Part shown: positions 1-7,137 of the stretch, piece after piece
Numbering within the stretch: the stretch's first letter is position 1
Layout: each line of letters begins with the position of its first letter
Assembly: GCA_947176355.1 (NCBI GenBank)
Contig: CAMWQY010000107.1
Span: 1 to 8,302, forward strand
DNA from: an uncultured Porphyromonadaceae bacterium
GTDB taxonomy: Bacteria; Bacteroidota; Bacteroidia; Bacteroidales; Muribaculaceae
Direction: 5' to 3'
DNA: 8,302 nt
Made by a program: the position numbers and the translations under genes
Notes under the pieces: model-generated
Databases searched by the model: none
What the model was told of the DNA's origin: nothing
The model's input: only the letters and a program-made list of their open reading frames with translations

Positions 1-1549
1 AGGCTATATCCGCTACATCAGGCAATCCTTCTACACAAAAATAATGATCGCGTACTTCCGCGGGAATATTGGATGTAGACTTTATGAATCGGAAAATGCC
101 ACCTCCCGAATTGTCAACTACAATCATTCGCATATCACTCGGAAGCCAATTAAGCGCAGATGCTCCTGAATCATAAATCCACGACATATCTCCGGAAATA
201 AGACATGTATGTCCTTTATACGACCAAGCTCCACCTACTGCCGTCGAAGTACTACCATCAATACCCGAAACTCCCCTATTGCAATATTCTGCATGACAGG
301 CATGGGAGATAAGTTGGGAATATCTCACTGCAGTGCCATTCGAGACAAACAGATTGTCAAATTTATAATTTCTATAGATATAATCAAGTGCCTTGATATC
401 CGACCAAGTAGCTGACTCGATATATTTTCTTGACAATGACCTCGACCTTTCCCTTAAACCTTTCCATTGCAGATAATAATCAGATTTTATATCAGCTTTT
501 AATTTTCGCATCACTCCGTTCAATTGCTTAAGAAAAGACGCCGGGGCAATCTCAATTTTATGGGTCATTGACTTGAAGCAGTCACAAAAATAATTCGAAT
601 GTCCAAGACTCCAATGATATGTCGGTGGATAATCTCGAAGATACTGCTTAAGCATCCTTGACACAAGAGCGCCTCCAAAAGAAATCACCAAATCCGGACG
701 AATCCTCTCTTTTTCCTTATCAGTCATATCGCAGAGCACGGAGTCAATCATAGTCGACATTTGCTGAGGGTCATGAAGATTTGCCAGCGTCTCTGCCATC
801 ACGACTACGTTTGGGAATGATGAAAAAGTACGAACTGCCTTATCAAGCACATGATCGGGCAAGCTGAATCCTGCTACAAGCATTATCTTTGATTCTGCAG
901 CCCTTTCTGACAATCTTCTGATGACACTTACAGGAAGGGAATCATACGCCGGAATGAGAGAAACACATCTTTGACTTGAGATCGGTTCTTCTGACAATTC
1001 ACCCAATGGCTCCGATAATTGGACATTTATATGCACCGGACCTCGCTTGCCATCCATAGCTTTCAACAATGCTTCATTAACAGTCCGGTTGACAGTCCAT
1101 TTTACATCTTCTGAATATTCTCGATTCGATCCTTCCGGTATTGCCCGCACATCATAGCTTCCTTTCACTATATGACTCAACACTCCAAATTGGCGGATAG
1201 TCTGGGAGTCTTCTTGATCTATCCACTCTTTCGGACGGTCGGCTGATATCACGATCAATGGCACACCGCTATAATATGCCTCCGCCACTGCCGGAGCATA
1301 GTTGAGTACAGCAGTGCCGGAAGTGCAAACAAGAGCTACCGGACGCTGCTCTATAAGTGCGCATCCGTATGCTTGAAATGCAGCACTCCTTTCATCCACT
1401 ACAACTTGCTTTATAATATCCTGACATGCATCCAATGCCAACAGCAAAGGTGCATTGCGAGAGCCAGGACTGCAGTAAACTGTACGCACTCCGTGCGCAC
1501 TCAGCAATTCTACTATCTGTCGACAATATAAATTAGAGGTATTCACCAT
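1..1549 (-). CDS. menD: 2-succinyl-5-enolpyruvyl-6-hydroxy-3-cyclohexene-1-carboxylate synthase MenD (3' end cut by window edge)
   Basis: MenD is a cytoplasmic thiamine-diphosphate enzyme of menaquinone synthesis. It joins 2-oxoglutarate (with loss of CO2) to isochorismate. I translated the minus strand by hand: the frame is open from ATG at 1549 to the window edge, giving 516 residues. Typical MenD has about 550-560, so roughly 40 C-terminal residues are missing. Visible family motifs are CSPGSRNAPL at residues 26-35, VDER at 51-54 (Glu53 matches the ThDP-activating Glu), CTSGTAVLNY at 75-84, SADRP at 102-106, GPVHIN at 170-175, NRGVSGIDGS at 424-433, the ThDP/Mg segment GDMSWIYD at 453-460, and VVDNSGGGIF at 477-486. 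An in-frame ATG at 1558 would add three residues. I prefer 1549 because the distance to the PGSR motif then fits relatives as I remember them. It lies 67 bp after lpxA in the same direction, so co-transcription is possible. Confidence 0.93.
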   Translation of the reverse strand, partial: MVNTSNLYCRQIVELLSAHGVRTVYCSPGSRNAPLLLALDACQDIIKQVVVDERSAAFQAYGCALIEQRPVALVCTSGTAVLNYAPAVAEAYYSGVPLIVISADRPKEWIDQEDSQTIRQFGVLSHIVKGSYDVRAIPEGSNREYSEDVKWTVNRTVNEALLKAMDGKRGPVHINVQLSEPLGELSEEPISSQRCVSLIPAYDSLPVSVIRRLSERAAESKIMLVAGFSLPDHVLDKAVRTFSSFPNVVVMAETLANLHDPQQMSTMIDSVLCDMTDKEKERIRPDLVISFGGALVSRMLKQYLRDYPPTYHWSLGHSNYFCDCFKSMTHKIEIAPASFLKQLNGVMRKLKADIKSDYYLQWKGLRERSRSLSRKYIESATWSDIKALDYIYRNYKFDNLFVSNGTAVRYSQLISHACHAEYCNRGVSGIDGSTSTAVGGAWSYKGHTCLISGDMSWIYDSGASALNWLPSDMRMIVVDNSGGGIFRFIKSTSNIPAEVRDHYFCVEGLPDVADIA

Positions 1550-1563
1550 ATTTATCATATATG

Positions 1564-1595
1564 AAAGGGAGCAACGTTATCCCGCCACTCCCCTT
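1564..1595 (-). other. Possible RNA hairpin between lpxA and menD
   Basis: In the minus-strand transcript, an 8-bp stem (one G-U pair) can form between the complements of 1588-1595 and 1564-1571. It can be extended by wobble pairs towards a loop of about 8 nt. The stem closes 5 nt before the alternative menD start at 1558. No U-run follows, so it is not a good intrinsic terminator. It could influence menD translation or simply be chance pairing. Confidence 0.25.
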
Positions 1596-1616
1596 ATATT
1601 GTGCCACTTCTCTATG

Positions 1617-2390
1617 TCAAATGGCGGATCTTACAATTCCTCTGTTGGAATTCTCTACAAAATTCACTATCTCATCTCTAAATCGTGAAGGCACACACAC
1701 CTCTTTGATCATCTTGATGGCATTAGTGACATTAAGGTCGCTAAGATAGAGTATTCTATATATCTCTTGTATCTGCTGGATCTCTTCAGGTTTGAATCCC
1801 TTACGTTGAAGACCTATGGAATTAAGACCTACAAAGGATATCGGTTCGCGTGCAGCTTTGATGAAAGGTGGGATGTCCTTATTGACTAATGCGCCACCTT
1901 GAAGCATTACATTGCGTCCAATATGGCAGAACTGATGGATAAGACTTCCACCTCCAATGACTGCACAATCATCTACCACCACTTCTCCAGCCATTTGTGC
2001 GGCATTTGAGATGATAACTTGATTGCCAATCACACAGTCGTGGGCAACGTGTGAATACGCCATGATCAGACAGTTGCTTCCTACGACCGTTTTTCCCTTC
2101 GAAGCAGTGCCACGATGCACTGTGACACATTCACGAAGCACCGTGCCGTCACCAATATATGCATACGTTTCTTCTCCTCGGAATTTCAGATCCTGAGGCA
2201 CAGCTGCAACTGTAGCTCCGGGAAAGATTTTCACTCCATTTCCGATTCTTGCTCCGGGATATATATTTACATTGCAATCTATCTCACAATTGTCTCCAAT
2301 CTCTACATTTTCATGTATAGTAGTGAAATTGCCTATCTTAACGTTCTTACCGATTTTTGCGTCGGGATGTATGCAGTTCATCTGTGCCAT
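1617..2390 (-). CDS. lpxA: UDP-N-acetylglucosamine O-acyltransferase LpxA
   Basis: LpxA catalyses the first step of lipid A synthesis: transfer of a 3-hydroxyacyl chain from acyl carrier protein to the 3-OH of UDP-GlcNAc in the cytoplasm. The 257 residues match the usual length (E. coli 262). The N-terminal two thirds is a left-handed beta-helix made of hexapeptide repeats (IG-N-V-type turns from about residue 8 to 165). Diagnostic segments are PQDLKFRGEE at 65-74, VHRGT at 91-95, AYSHVAHDC at 111-119, HQFCHIG at 152-158 and GLQRKGF at 193-199. His117 aligns with the E. coli catalytic His125, His114 with His122 and His152 with His160. The C-terminal helical domain covers about 195-257. The start lies 4 nt after the lpxC-fabZ stop, so translational coupling is likely. 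Met4 is an alternative start. Confidence 0.97.
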   Translation of the reverse strand: MAQMNCIHPDAKIGKNVKIGNFTTIHENVEIGDNCEIDCNVNIYPGARIGNGVKIFPGATVAAVPQDLKFRGEETYAYIGDGTVLRECVTVHRGTASKGKTVVGSNCLIMAYSHVAHDCVIGNQVIISNAAQMAGEVVVDDCAVIGGGSLIHQFCHIGRNVMLQGGALVNKDIPPFIKAAREPISFVGLNSIGLQRKGFKPEEIQQIQEIYRILYLSDLNVTNAIKMIKEVCVPSRFRDEIVNFVENSNRGIVRSAI

Positions 2391-2394
2391 CTCG

Positions 2395-3774
2395 TTACTT
2401 GTTCTTGATGATTTGAGCCATGAATTCAGCTTCGCAAACTATTTTTTCACCTACAAATGCGTATCCTTTTACTACTGCACATCCGCGGCGAATTTCTGTC
2501 GCCAATGAGACGTTAAGTATCAATGTGTTTCCGGGCACTACTTTCTGACGGAATTTTACATTATCGATTTTTAGGAAGTAGGTGGAATATTTTTCGGGCT
2601 CCTCAAGGAAATTCAGCACGAGGACTCCTGCAGCCTGAGCCATAGCTTCTACCTGAAGCACTCCGGGCATTACAGGTTCTTGGGGGAAATGTCCTTGGAA
2701 GAATGGTTCGTTGACTGTGACATTTTTGACAGCTACACAATGCTTGCGGTCGATTTCTATGACCTTATCGATTAGAAGGAATGGATATCTATGTGGAAGC
2801 AACTTCTTGATTCCATTGACATCTATCACAGGAGCTAAGTTGGGATTGTAGACAGGGCTCTGTATCTCAGTATGCTTCACTTCTTTTCTGAGCATACGTG
2901 CAAACTTATTATTGATGGTATGTCCCGGACGTACTGCAACCACTCGCCCTTTCAAAGGACGTCCTATCAGAGCAATATCTCCAATCACATCCATAAGTTT
3001 GTGGCGTGCCGGCTCATTATCCCATTGCAATGGTTTTGGATTGATATATCCAAGCTTATCCACTGTCATGTGCTCTACCTTGACCGCATCACAAATCTCA
3101 TTGATCTTTTCCTGAGAAACCGGTTGATCATATATGACAATGCTATTCTGAAGGTCTCCTCCTTTGATAAGTCCATGCTGGAGAAGAGCCTCTATCTCGC
3201 GAACAAAGACAAATGTACGGGCACTTCCCACTTCCTGGCGGAAATCAGCAAGATCATCAAGCACGGCAAATTGATTCGGGAGTATCTGAGAATTATATTC
3301 CACCATCACTTCCACGCTAAATCCTTCGTCAGGATAAATTGTGATTGTGCCTCCATTATCGTCTTTATATTGGATTTTCTCTTTTATTATATAATAGTCT
3401 TTATCGGCATCCAGCTCAGACAGTCCGACTTCCTCTAAATTTTCGGTATAGACTGTTGCGCTGCCATCAAGGATCGGTAGTTCCGGACCATCTACTTCCA
3501 CAAGACAATTGTCAACACCGTATGAATACAATGCTGCCATTGCGTGCTCTATCGTGCTGACACGGGCATCGCCTTTGCCAATCACGGTGCCTCGAGTAGT
3601 GTCTACAACATTCTCTGCTACAGCATCAATGACCGGCTGCTCTTCAAGATCTATTCGTTTAAATTTCACTCCGAAATTTGCAGGTGCCGGATTGAAGACT
3701 GCTGTCAAGTGCTTGCCGGAATGCAATCCTTTTCCCTCCACCTTGAACGGAGCTTTTAAAGTGAGTTGATTCAT
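2395..3774 (-). CDS. lpxC-fabZ: Bifunctional UDP-3-O-acyl-N-acetylglucosamine deacetylase / 3-hydroxyacyl-ACP dehydratase (LpxC-FabZ fusion)
   Basis: This one 459-residue protein joins two enzymes. Residues 1 to about 300 are LpxC, the zinc deacetylase that commits UDP-3-O-acyl-GlcNAc to lipid A. Visible are GKGLHSGK at 14-21, zinc ligand His77 with catalytic Glu78 in STIEHAMAAL, GPELPILDGSA at 96-106, HKLMDVIGD at 258-266 with ligands His258 and Asp262, and the general acid His285 in GHTINNKFAR. Residues about 315-459 are FabZ, a hotdog-fold dehydratase of fatty-acid elongation: LLPHRYPFLLID at 325-336, EPFFQGHFP with catalytic His362, and VEAMAQAAG at 375-383 with catalytic Glu376. Separate LpxC and FabZ are about 305 and 145-150 residues, so both halves are full length with a short linker. 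The fusion is a known Bacteroidota arrangement. The gene follows lpxD with a 57-bp gap and runs tightly into lpxA. Confidence 0.97.
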   Translation of the reverse strand: MNQLTLKAPFKVEGKGLHSGKHLTAVFNPAPANFGVKFKRIDLEEQPVIDAVAENVVDTTRGTVIGKGDARVSTIEHAMAALYSYGVDNCLVEVDGPELPILDGSATVYTENLEEVGLSELDADKDYYIIKEKIQYKDDNGGTITIYPDEGFSVEVMVEYNSQILPNQFAVLDDLADFRQEVGSARTFVFVREIEALLQHGLIKGGDLQNSIVIYDQPVSQEKINEICDAVKVEHMTVDKLGYINPKPLQWDNEPARHKLMDVIGDIALIGRPLKGRVVAVRPGHTINNKFARMLRKEVKHTEIQSPVYNPNLAPVIDVNGIKKLLPHRYPFLLIDKVIEIDRKHCVAVKNVTVNEPFFQGHFPQEPVMPGVLQVEAMAQAAGVLVLNFLEEPEKYSTYFLKIDNVKFRQKVVPGNTLILNVSLATEIRRGCAVVKGYAFVGEKIVCEAEFMAQIIKNK

Positions 3775-3807
3775 ATATATTTGAATTTATTTTTATTTCG
3801 ATTTAGT

Positions 3808-3856
3808 AAAAAAAACGACGAATCGAACCGATTACTTTTTTCGGTTCAATTCGTCG
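3808..3856 (-). terminator. Intrinsic terminator-like hairpin overlapping the lpxD stop codon
   Basis: In the minus-strand transcript, a 16-bp stem forms between the complements of 3841-3856 and 3816-3831: 15 Watson-Crick pairs and one G-U. The loop is 9 nt (3832-3840). It is followed directly by eight U residues (A-run at 3808-3815 on the given strand). The upstream arm is made of the last LpxD codons and the TAA stop lies in the loop. Stem plus U-tract is the classic Rho-independent layout, and only the minus direction has the U-tract. It sits between lpxD and lpxC-fabZ, so it may end or attenuate lpxD transcription. Confidence 0.72.
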
Positions 3857-4839
3857 AATAACTCTTTAAGCCTATTGACGTATACTACATTACGCGCAAA
3901 CTTACGCACATCAATTGCGGGATATCCCATCAGCCTATTTCCATCTCCAACATTTCCAGGTATGCCGGATTGAGCTCCTATCTCATTATTGCTTCCTACG
4001 GATATGTGACCGGCAAAACCTACCTGACCTCCTACCCTGTTGCAATTCCCTATTTTAGTGCTTCCGGCTATGCCTGTCTGAGCAGCAAAGACATTGTTTT
4101 CTCCTATCTCAACATTATGAGCCACCATTATCAGATTGTCAAGTTTCGTGCCCCGTCCGATTTTTGTACAACCGAATGTAGATCGGTCTACGGTCGTATT
4201 TGCTCCGATTTCGACATTATCTTCTATCACAACAATACCAATCTGCGGGAGTTTTTCATATTCTCCATCAGCATTAGGGGCAAACCCAAAGCCATCTCCG
4301 CCTATCACGACTCCACTATGCAAGATGCAACTGTTGCCTATCTTACACCCATCATAAATTTTAACCCCGGCATATAATATGCAATTATCACCAATCGTCA
4401 CACCCTCTCCGATATAGGTCTGAGGGTATATCATACAGCCCTTTCCTATTTTTGCACCTTTTCCGATGTATGCAAATGCTCCTATATAAGCATCTGCCGG
4501 AATATCTATACCTTCTGCAATATAACAAGGATTCTCTATTCCTGATTTCTTGGGAAGCATCTGCTGAATCATACGAAGCAATTCAGCAAGAGTAGAATAT
4601 GGATCCTCTACCCTAATCAGAGTGACTCCAAGGGGATTGGGATGGTTGAAATTTGTAGATACCAAGACAGCCGACGCTTTGGTCGACTCAATAAAATGCG
4701 CATATTTTGGATTCGCTATGAATGTAAGCTGCCCTGGGGCAGCCTCTTCTATTTTCGCGAAGCCTGAAAGCTTTACTTCGGAGTCTCCTTCTACGACTCC
4801 TTTGATTATTGAGGCAAGTGCCCCCGAGGTCATTTCCAT
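3832..4839 (-). CDS. lpxD: UDP-3-O-(3-hydroxyacyl)glucosamine N-acyltransferase LpxD
   Basis: LpxD adds the second 3-hydroxyacyl chain, to the amino group of the LpxC product, in lipid A synthesis. The 335 residues match the family (E. coli 341). An N-terminal uridine-binding domain spans about 1-100, with [20 protein letters not shown] at 27-46 as in relatives. A left-handed beta-helix of hexapeptide repeats follows at about 105-300, and a C-terminal helix at about 308-335. Signature segments are GGDGFGFAP at 180-188, TTVDRSTFG at 215-223 and MVAHNVEIG at 238-246, where His241 aligns with the E. coli catalytic His239. The start at 4839 gives MEMTSGAL; Met3 (4833) is an alternative. No Shine-Dalgarno sequence precedes it. 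It is the first gene of the leftward cluster, and its last codons form one arm of a terminator-like hairpin. Confidence 0.97.
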   Translation of the reverse strand: MEMTSGALASIIKGVVEGDSEVKLSGFAKIEEAAPGQLTFIANPKYAHFIESTKASAVLVSTNFNHPNPLGVTLIRVEDPYSTLAELLRMIQQMLPKKSGIENPCYIAEGIDIPADAYIGAFAYIGKGAKIGKGCMIYPQTYIGEGVTIGDNCILYAGVKIYDGCKIGNSCILHSGVVIGGDGFGFAPNADGEYEKLPQIGIVVIEDNVEIGANTTVDRSTFGCTKIGRGTKLDNLIMVAHNVEIGENNVFAAQTGIAGSTKIGNCNRVGGQVGFAGHISVGSNNEIGAQSGIPGNVGDGNRLMGYPAIDVRKFARNVVYVNRLKELFDELNRKK

Positions 4840-4873
4840 ATAAGTTTCAGACGAGGAGAATCTCTAATGAAAA

Positions 4874-4908
4874 CAAAATTTAACGTGCCGAATAGACACT
4901 TCTGCAAA
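4874..4908 (-). promoter_or_regulatory. Weak candidate promoter for lpxD
   Basis: On the minus strand the sequence at 4881-4874 reads AAATTTTG, one mismatch from the Bacteroidota -7 consensus TAnnTTTG. A TTTG that could serve as the -33 element lies at 4908-4905. The 23-nt gap between them is longer than the usual 19-21. Transcription would start near 4868, giving a leader of about 30 nt before lpxD. The fit is imperfect, and the real promoter could lie elsewhere in the gap. Confidence 0.25.
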
Positions 4909-4922
4909 TATTTTGCAAATAT
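4903..4922. repeat. 9-bp direct repeat TGCAAATAT, 11-bp period
   Basis: TGCAAATAT occurs at 4903-4911 and again at 4914-4922, separated by TT. The 11-bp period places both copies on about the same face of the helix. The first copy overlaps the possible -33 element of the leftward lpxD promoter. It could be an operator for a regulator, but in such A/T-rich DNA chance is a real alternative. Confidence 0.4.
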
Positions 4923-5014
4923 CGTAAAAAATTCTGACATAACAATAAATTAAAGTGAAAAATTTTGCTTCCGACATAATTTTTGTTTTTTTTTAAAGAT
5001 TCTTTAAAATACTT

Positions 5015-5045
5015 TTTCACATTTAAAAAATAATTGTTAATTTTG
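5015..5045 (+). promoter_or_regulatory. Bacteroidota-type promoter for the mce-mmd operon
   Basis: TAATTTTG at 5038-5045 matches the Bacteroidota primary sigma factor -7 consensus TAnnTTTG exactly. TTTC at 5015-5018 is one base from the -33 element TTTG, and the 19-nt spacer is within the usual range. Transcription would begin near 5050-5053, giving a leader of about 80 nt that becomes A-rich before the mce start. No other rightward site in the gap fits as well. Confidence 0.6.
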
Positions 5046-5130
5046 CACGTAATTGTGTTTGTGGCCCTCAAGAAGGGACAGATGCATTGAAACTAAAAAA
5101 ATACTAACTAACCAATAAATCAAAAACGCA

Positions 5131-5553
5131 ATGGAAATTTCCCACATCGAGCACATTGGCATCGCAGTGCCAAACTTGGCTGAAGCCATCAAATACTACG
5201 AAAACGTACTTGGCCTCAAATGCTACAAGCAAGAAGTAGTAGAAGATCAGAAGGTGACTACCGCTTTCTTCAAAGTCGGTGACACTAAGATCGAACTCCT
5301 TGAAGCTACCAGCCCTGACAGCACAATCGCTAAATTCATCGAAAAGAATGGCGGAAAAGGTGGTATGCACCACATGGCATTCGCTGTTGAAAGCGGAGTT
5401 GCCGAGGCTCTTGCAGAATGTGAAGAAAAGGGTATCCGCACTATCGACAAAGCTCCTCGCAAAGGCGCTGATGGCCTTCAGATCGCATTCCTTCACCCAA
5501 AATGCACAGAAGCTGTTCTCACTGAACTTTGCGAAGATCCCTCTAAGAAATAA
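5131..5553 (+). CDS. mce: Methylmalonyl-CoA epimerase
   Basis: This enzyme interconverts the R and S forms of methylmalonyl-CoA, linking B12-dependent methylmalonyl-CoA mutase to the decarboxylase encoded next. It belongs to the vicinal-oxygen-chelate (glyoxalase-like) fold and is cytoplasmic. The 140 residues cover two beta-alpha-beta-beta-beta modules, about 1-60 and 75-137, a normal length. Motifs are IEHIGIAVPNL at 6-16, TKIELLEAT at 52-60, GGMHHMAFAV at 77-86 and AVLTELCE at 128-135. His8, Glu55, His81 and Glu132 sit where the family's four metal ligands lie; this is my alignment by eye. It starts the rightward operon, 19 bp before mmdA, in a position typical of Bacteroidota. A strong promoter candidate lies upstream. 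Confidence 0.95.
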   Translation: MEISHIEHIGIAVPNLAEAIKYYENVLGLKCYKQEVVEDQKVTTAFFKVGDTKIELLEATSPDSTIAKFIEKNGGKGGMHHMAFAVESGVAEALAECEEKGIRTIDKAPRKGADGLQIAFLHPKCTEAVLTELCEDPSKK

Positions 5554-5572
5554 TCATTCAACATATTGAATA

Positions 5573-7126
5573 ATGACCACTCAAGAACAAAAGATTCAAG
5601 AGCTCATCGACAAGCGTGCAATTGCACGTCTTGGCGGTGGCGAGAAGGCTATTGCCAAACAGCATGAACGTGGCAAATACACTGCCCGTGAAAGAATCGA
5701 CCAGCTCCTCGACGAAGGAAGTTTTGAAGAACTCGACATGTTTGTGACCCACCGTAGCACAAACTTCGGAATGGAGAAGAAGCAATATCTCGGCGATGGT
5801 GTTGTGACAGGTTTTGGTACTATTGAAGGACGCCTTGTCTATGTTTTCGCCCAGGATTTCACAGTGCTCGGAGGTTCACTTTCCGAGACCATGGCACAAA
5901 AGATTTGCAAGGTTATGGACCTCGCAATGAAGATGGGAGCTCCAGTCATAGGTCTTAATGACTCCGGTGGCGCACGTATCCAGGAAGGCATCAATGCTCT
6001 CGCCGGTTATTCTGAAATTTTCCAGCGCAATATCCTCGCTTCCGGCGTTATCCCGCAAATCAGTGCCATTCTCGGTCCTTGCGCCGGTGGTGCTGTTTAC
6101 TCCCCTGCTCTTACTGACTTTACCATTATGGTGAAGGGTATGTCCTACATGTTCCTCACCGGCCCTTCAGTTGTGAAGACTGTGACAGGAGAAGATGTTA
6201 CTCAGGAGCAACTTGGAGGTGCTTCCGTTCATGCTTCAAAGTCAGGCGTTACTCACTTTGCTTGCGAAGATGGCGAAGAAGCTCTGAAGCTTATACGTAA
6301 GCTCATAAGCTACATTCCTCAGAACAATATGGAGGAGACTCCTCTCGTGCCTTGCACTGATCCAATCGATCGTCTTGAGGATAAGCTCAATGAGATTGTG
6401 CCTGACAGCCCCAAGAAATCTTACGATATGTATGAGGTGATTGGTGCTATTATCGATAATGGCGAATTCCTCGAAGTTCAACCTGCTTTTGCACGCAATA
6501 TTATCACCGGTTTCGCTCGTTTCAACGGCCAGAGCGTCGGTATCGTTGCTAACCAGCCTAAGGTGCTTGCAGGTGTCCTTGACGTAAATGCCTCTCGTAA
6601 GGCTGCTCGTTTCGTTCGCTTCTGCGATGCTTTCAATATTCCTTTGGTTACACTTGTTGACGTTCCGGGCTTCCTTCCGGGTACGGGCCAGGAATACAAT
6701 GCAGTCATCCTTCACGGTGCAAAACTTCTTTACGCATACGGAGAAGCAACTGTGCCAAAGGTGACAGTAACTCTTCGCAAGAGCTATGGTGGTAGCCACA
6801 TCGTAATGAGCTGCAAGCAACTGCGTGGCGACATGAACTATGCTTGGCCAACTGCTGAAATCGCAGTCATGGGTGCAGAAGGTGCTGTCGGTGTCCTCTA
6901 CGCTAAGGAAGCTAAAGAACACGAAGATCCGGCTGCTTTCAAGAAGGAGAAAGAGGAGGAATACACAAAACTCTTCGCTAATCCTTACAATGCTGCCAAA
7001 TATGGATATATCGATGATGTCATCGAACCCCGCAATACTCGCTTCCGTATCATCCGCGCCCTTCAGATGCTTGCGACTAAGAAGCAGTCTAATCCAGCCA
7101 AAAAGCACGGCAACATTCCTCTTTAA
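5573..7126 (+). CDS. mmdA: Methylmalonyl-CoA decarboxylase alpha (carboxyltransferase) subunit
   Basis: This subunit moves the carboxyl group from methylmalonyl-CoA to biotin on the carrier protein, giving propionyl-CoA. The 517 residues form the two crotonase-like halves of the acyl-CoA carboxyltransferase family (PccB/MmdA). Motifs are [12 protein letters not shown] at 32-43, SGGARIQEG at 131-139, [12 protein letters not shown] at 168-179 (N-terminal oxyanion hole), [11 protein letters not shown] at 364-374, YGGSHIVM at 405-412, [16 protein letters not shown] near 422-437, and the C-terminal [11 protein letters not shown] at 507-517. Sequence alone hardly separates MmdA from propionyl-CoA carboxylase beta. 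I choose the decarboxylase because an OadG-like membrane subunit and a separate biotin carrier follow, while no biotin carboxylase gene is nearby. Arginine codons are almost all CGT/CGC, which suggests high expression. Confidence 0.93.
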   Translation: MTTQEQKIQELIDKRAIARLGGGEKAIAKQHERGKYTARERIDQLLDEGSFEELDMFVTHRSTNFGMEKKQYLGDGVVTGFGTIEGRLVYVFAQDFTVLGGSLSETMAQKICKVMDLAMKMGAPVIGLNDSGGARIQEGINALAGYSEIFQRNILASGVIPQISAILGPCAGGAVYSPALTDFTIMVKGMSYMFLTGPSVVKTVTGEDVTQEQLGGASVHASKSGVTHFACEDGEEALKLIRKLISYIPQNNMEETPLVPCTDPIDRLEDKLNEIVPDSPKKSYDMYEVIGAIIDNGEFLEVQPAFARNIITGFARFNGQSVGIVANQPKVLAGVLDVNASRKAARFVRFCDAFNIPLVTLVDVPGFLPGTGQEYNAVILHGAKLLYAYGEATVPKVTVTLRKSYGGSHIVMSCKQLRGDMNYAWPTAEIAVMGAEGAVGVLYAKEAKEHEDPAAFKKEKEEEYTKLFANPYNAAKYGYIDDVIEPRNTRFRIIRALQMLATKKQSNPAKKHGNIPL

Positions 7127-7137
7127 TATAAGACATT

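Larger units (their letters stand above)
4840..5130. other. Divergent A/T-rich intergenic region between lpxD and the methylmalonyl-CoA operon
   Basis: This stretch of about 290 bp separates leftward lpxD from rightward mce. It is strongly A/T-rich, especially 4861-5045, with homopolymer runs such as the T-run at 4986-4994. It holds a clear rightward promoter candidate, a weaker leftward one and a 9-bp direct repeat. An open frame on the minus strand at 4880-5071 is low-complexity Lys/Asn/Phe-rich sequence with no protein-like features, so I do not call it a gene. Confidence 0.8.

Noticed and set aside
1547..1558. Longer menD start at 1558 (adds three residues)
   Set aside because: Possible, but the shorter start better fits the distance to the PGSR motif as I recall it in relatives. 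Neither start has a Shine-Dalgarno sequence to decide it.
2872..3438. A 188-codon open frame on the plus strand opposite lpxC-fabZ
   Set aside because: It overlaps the well-supported LpxC domain, shows no domain features and has no promoter or partner genes on that strand.
4880..5071. A 63-codon open frame on the minus strand in the divergent gap
   Set aside because: Its composition is low-complexity Lys/Asn/Phe-rich as expected from A/T-rich DNA, and it covers the probable rightward promoter.
5046..5130. Riboswitch or leader peptide ahead of mce
   Set aside because: Only a 4-bp hairpin and a two-codon ATG-CAT-TGA frame are visible, which is too little to support a regulatory RNA.
6242..7108. 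A 288-codon open frame on the minus strand opposite mmdA
   Set aside because: It lies wholly within mmdA, has no recognisable motifs, and is a by-product of the strong codon bias of that gene.
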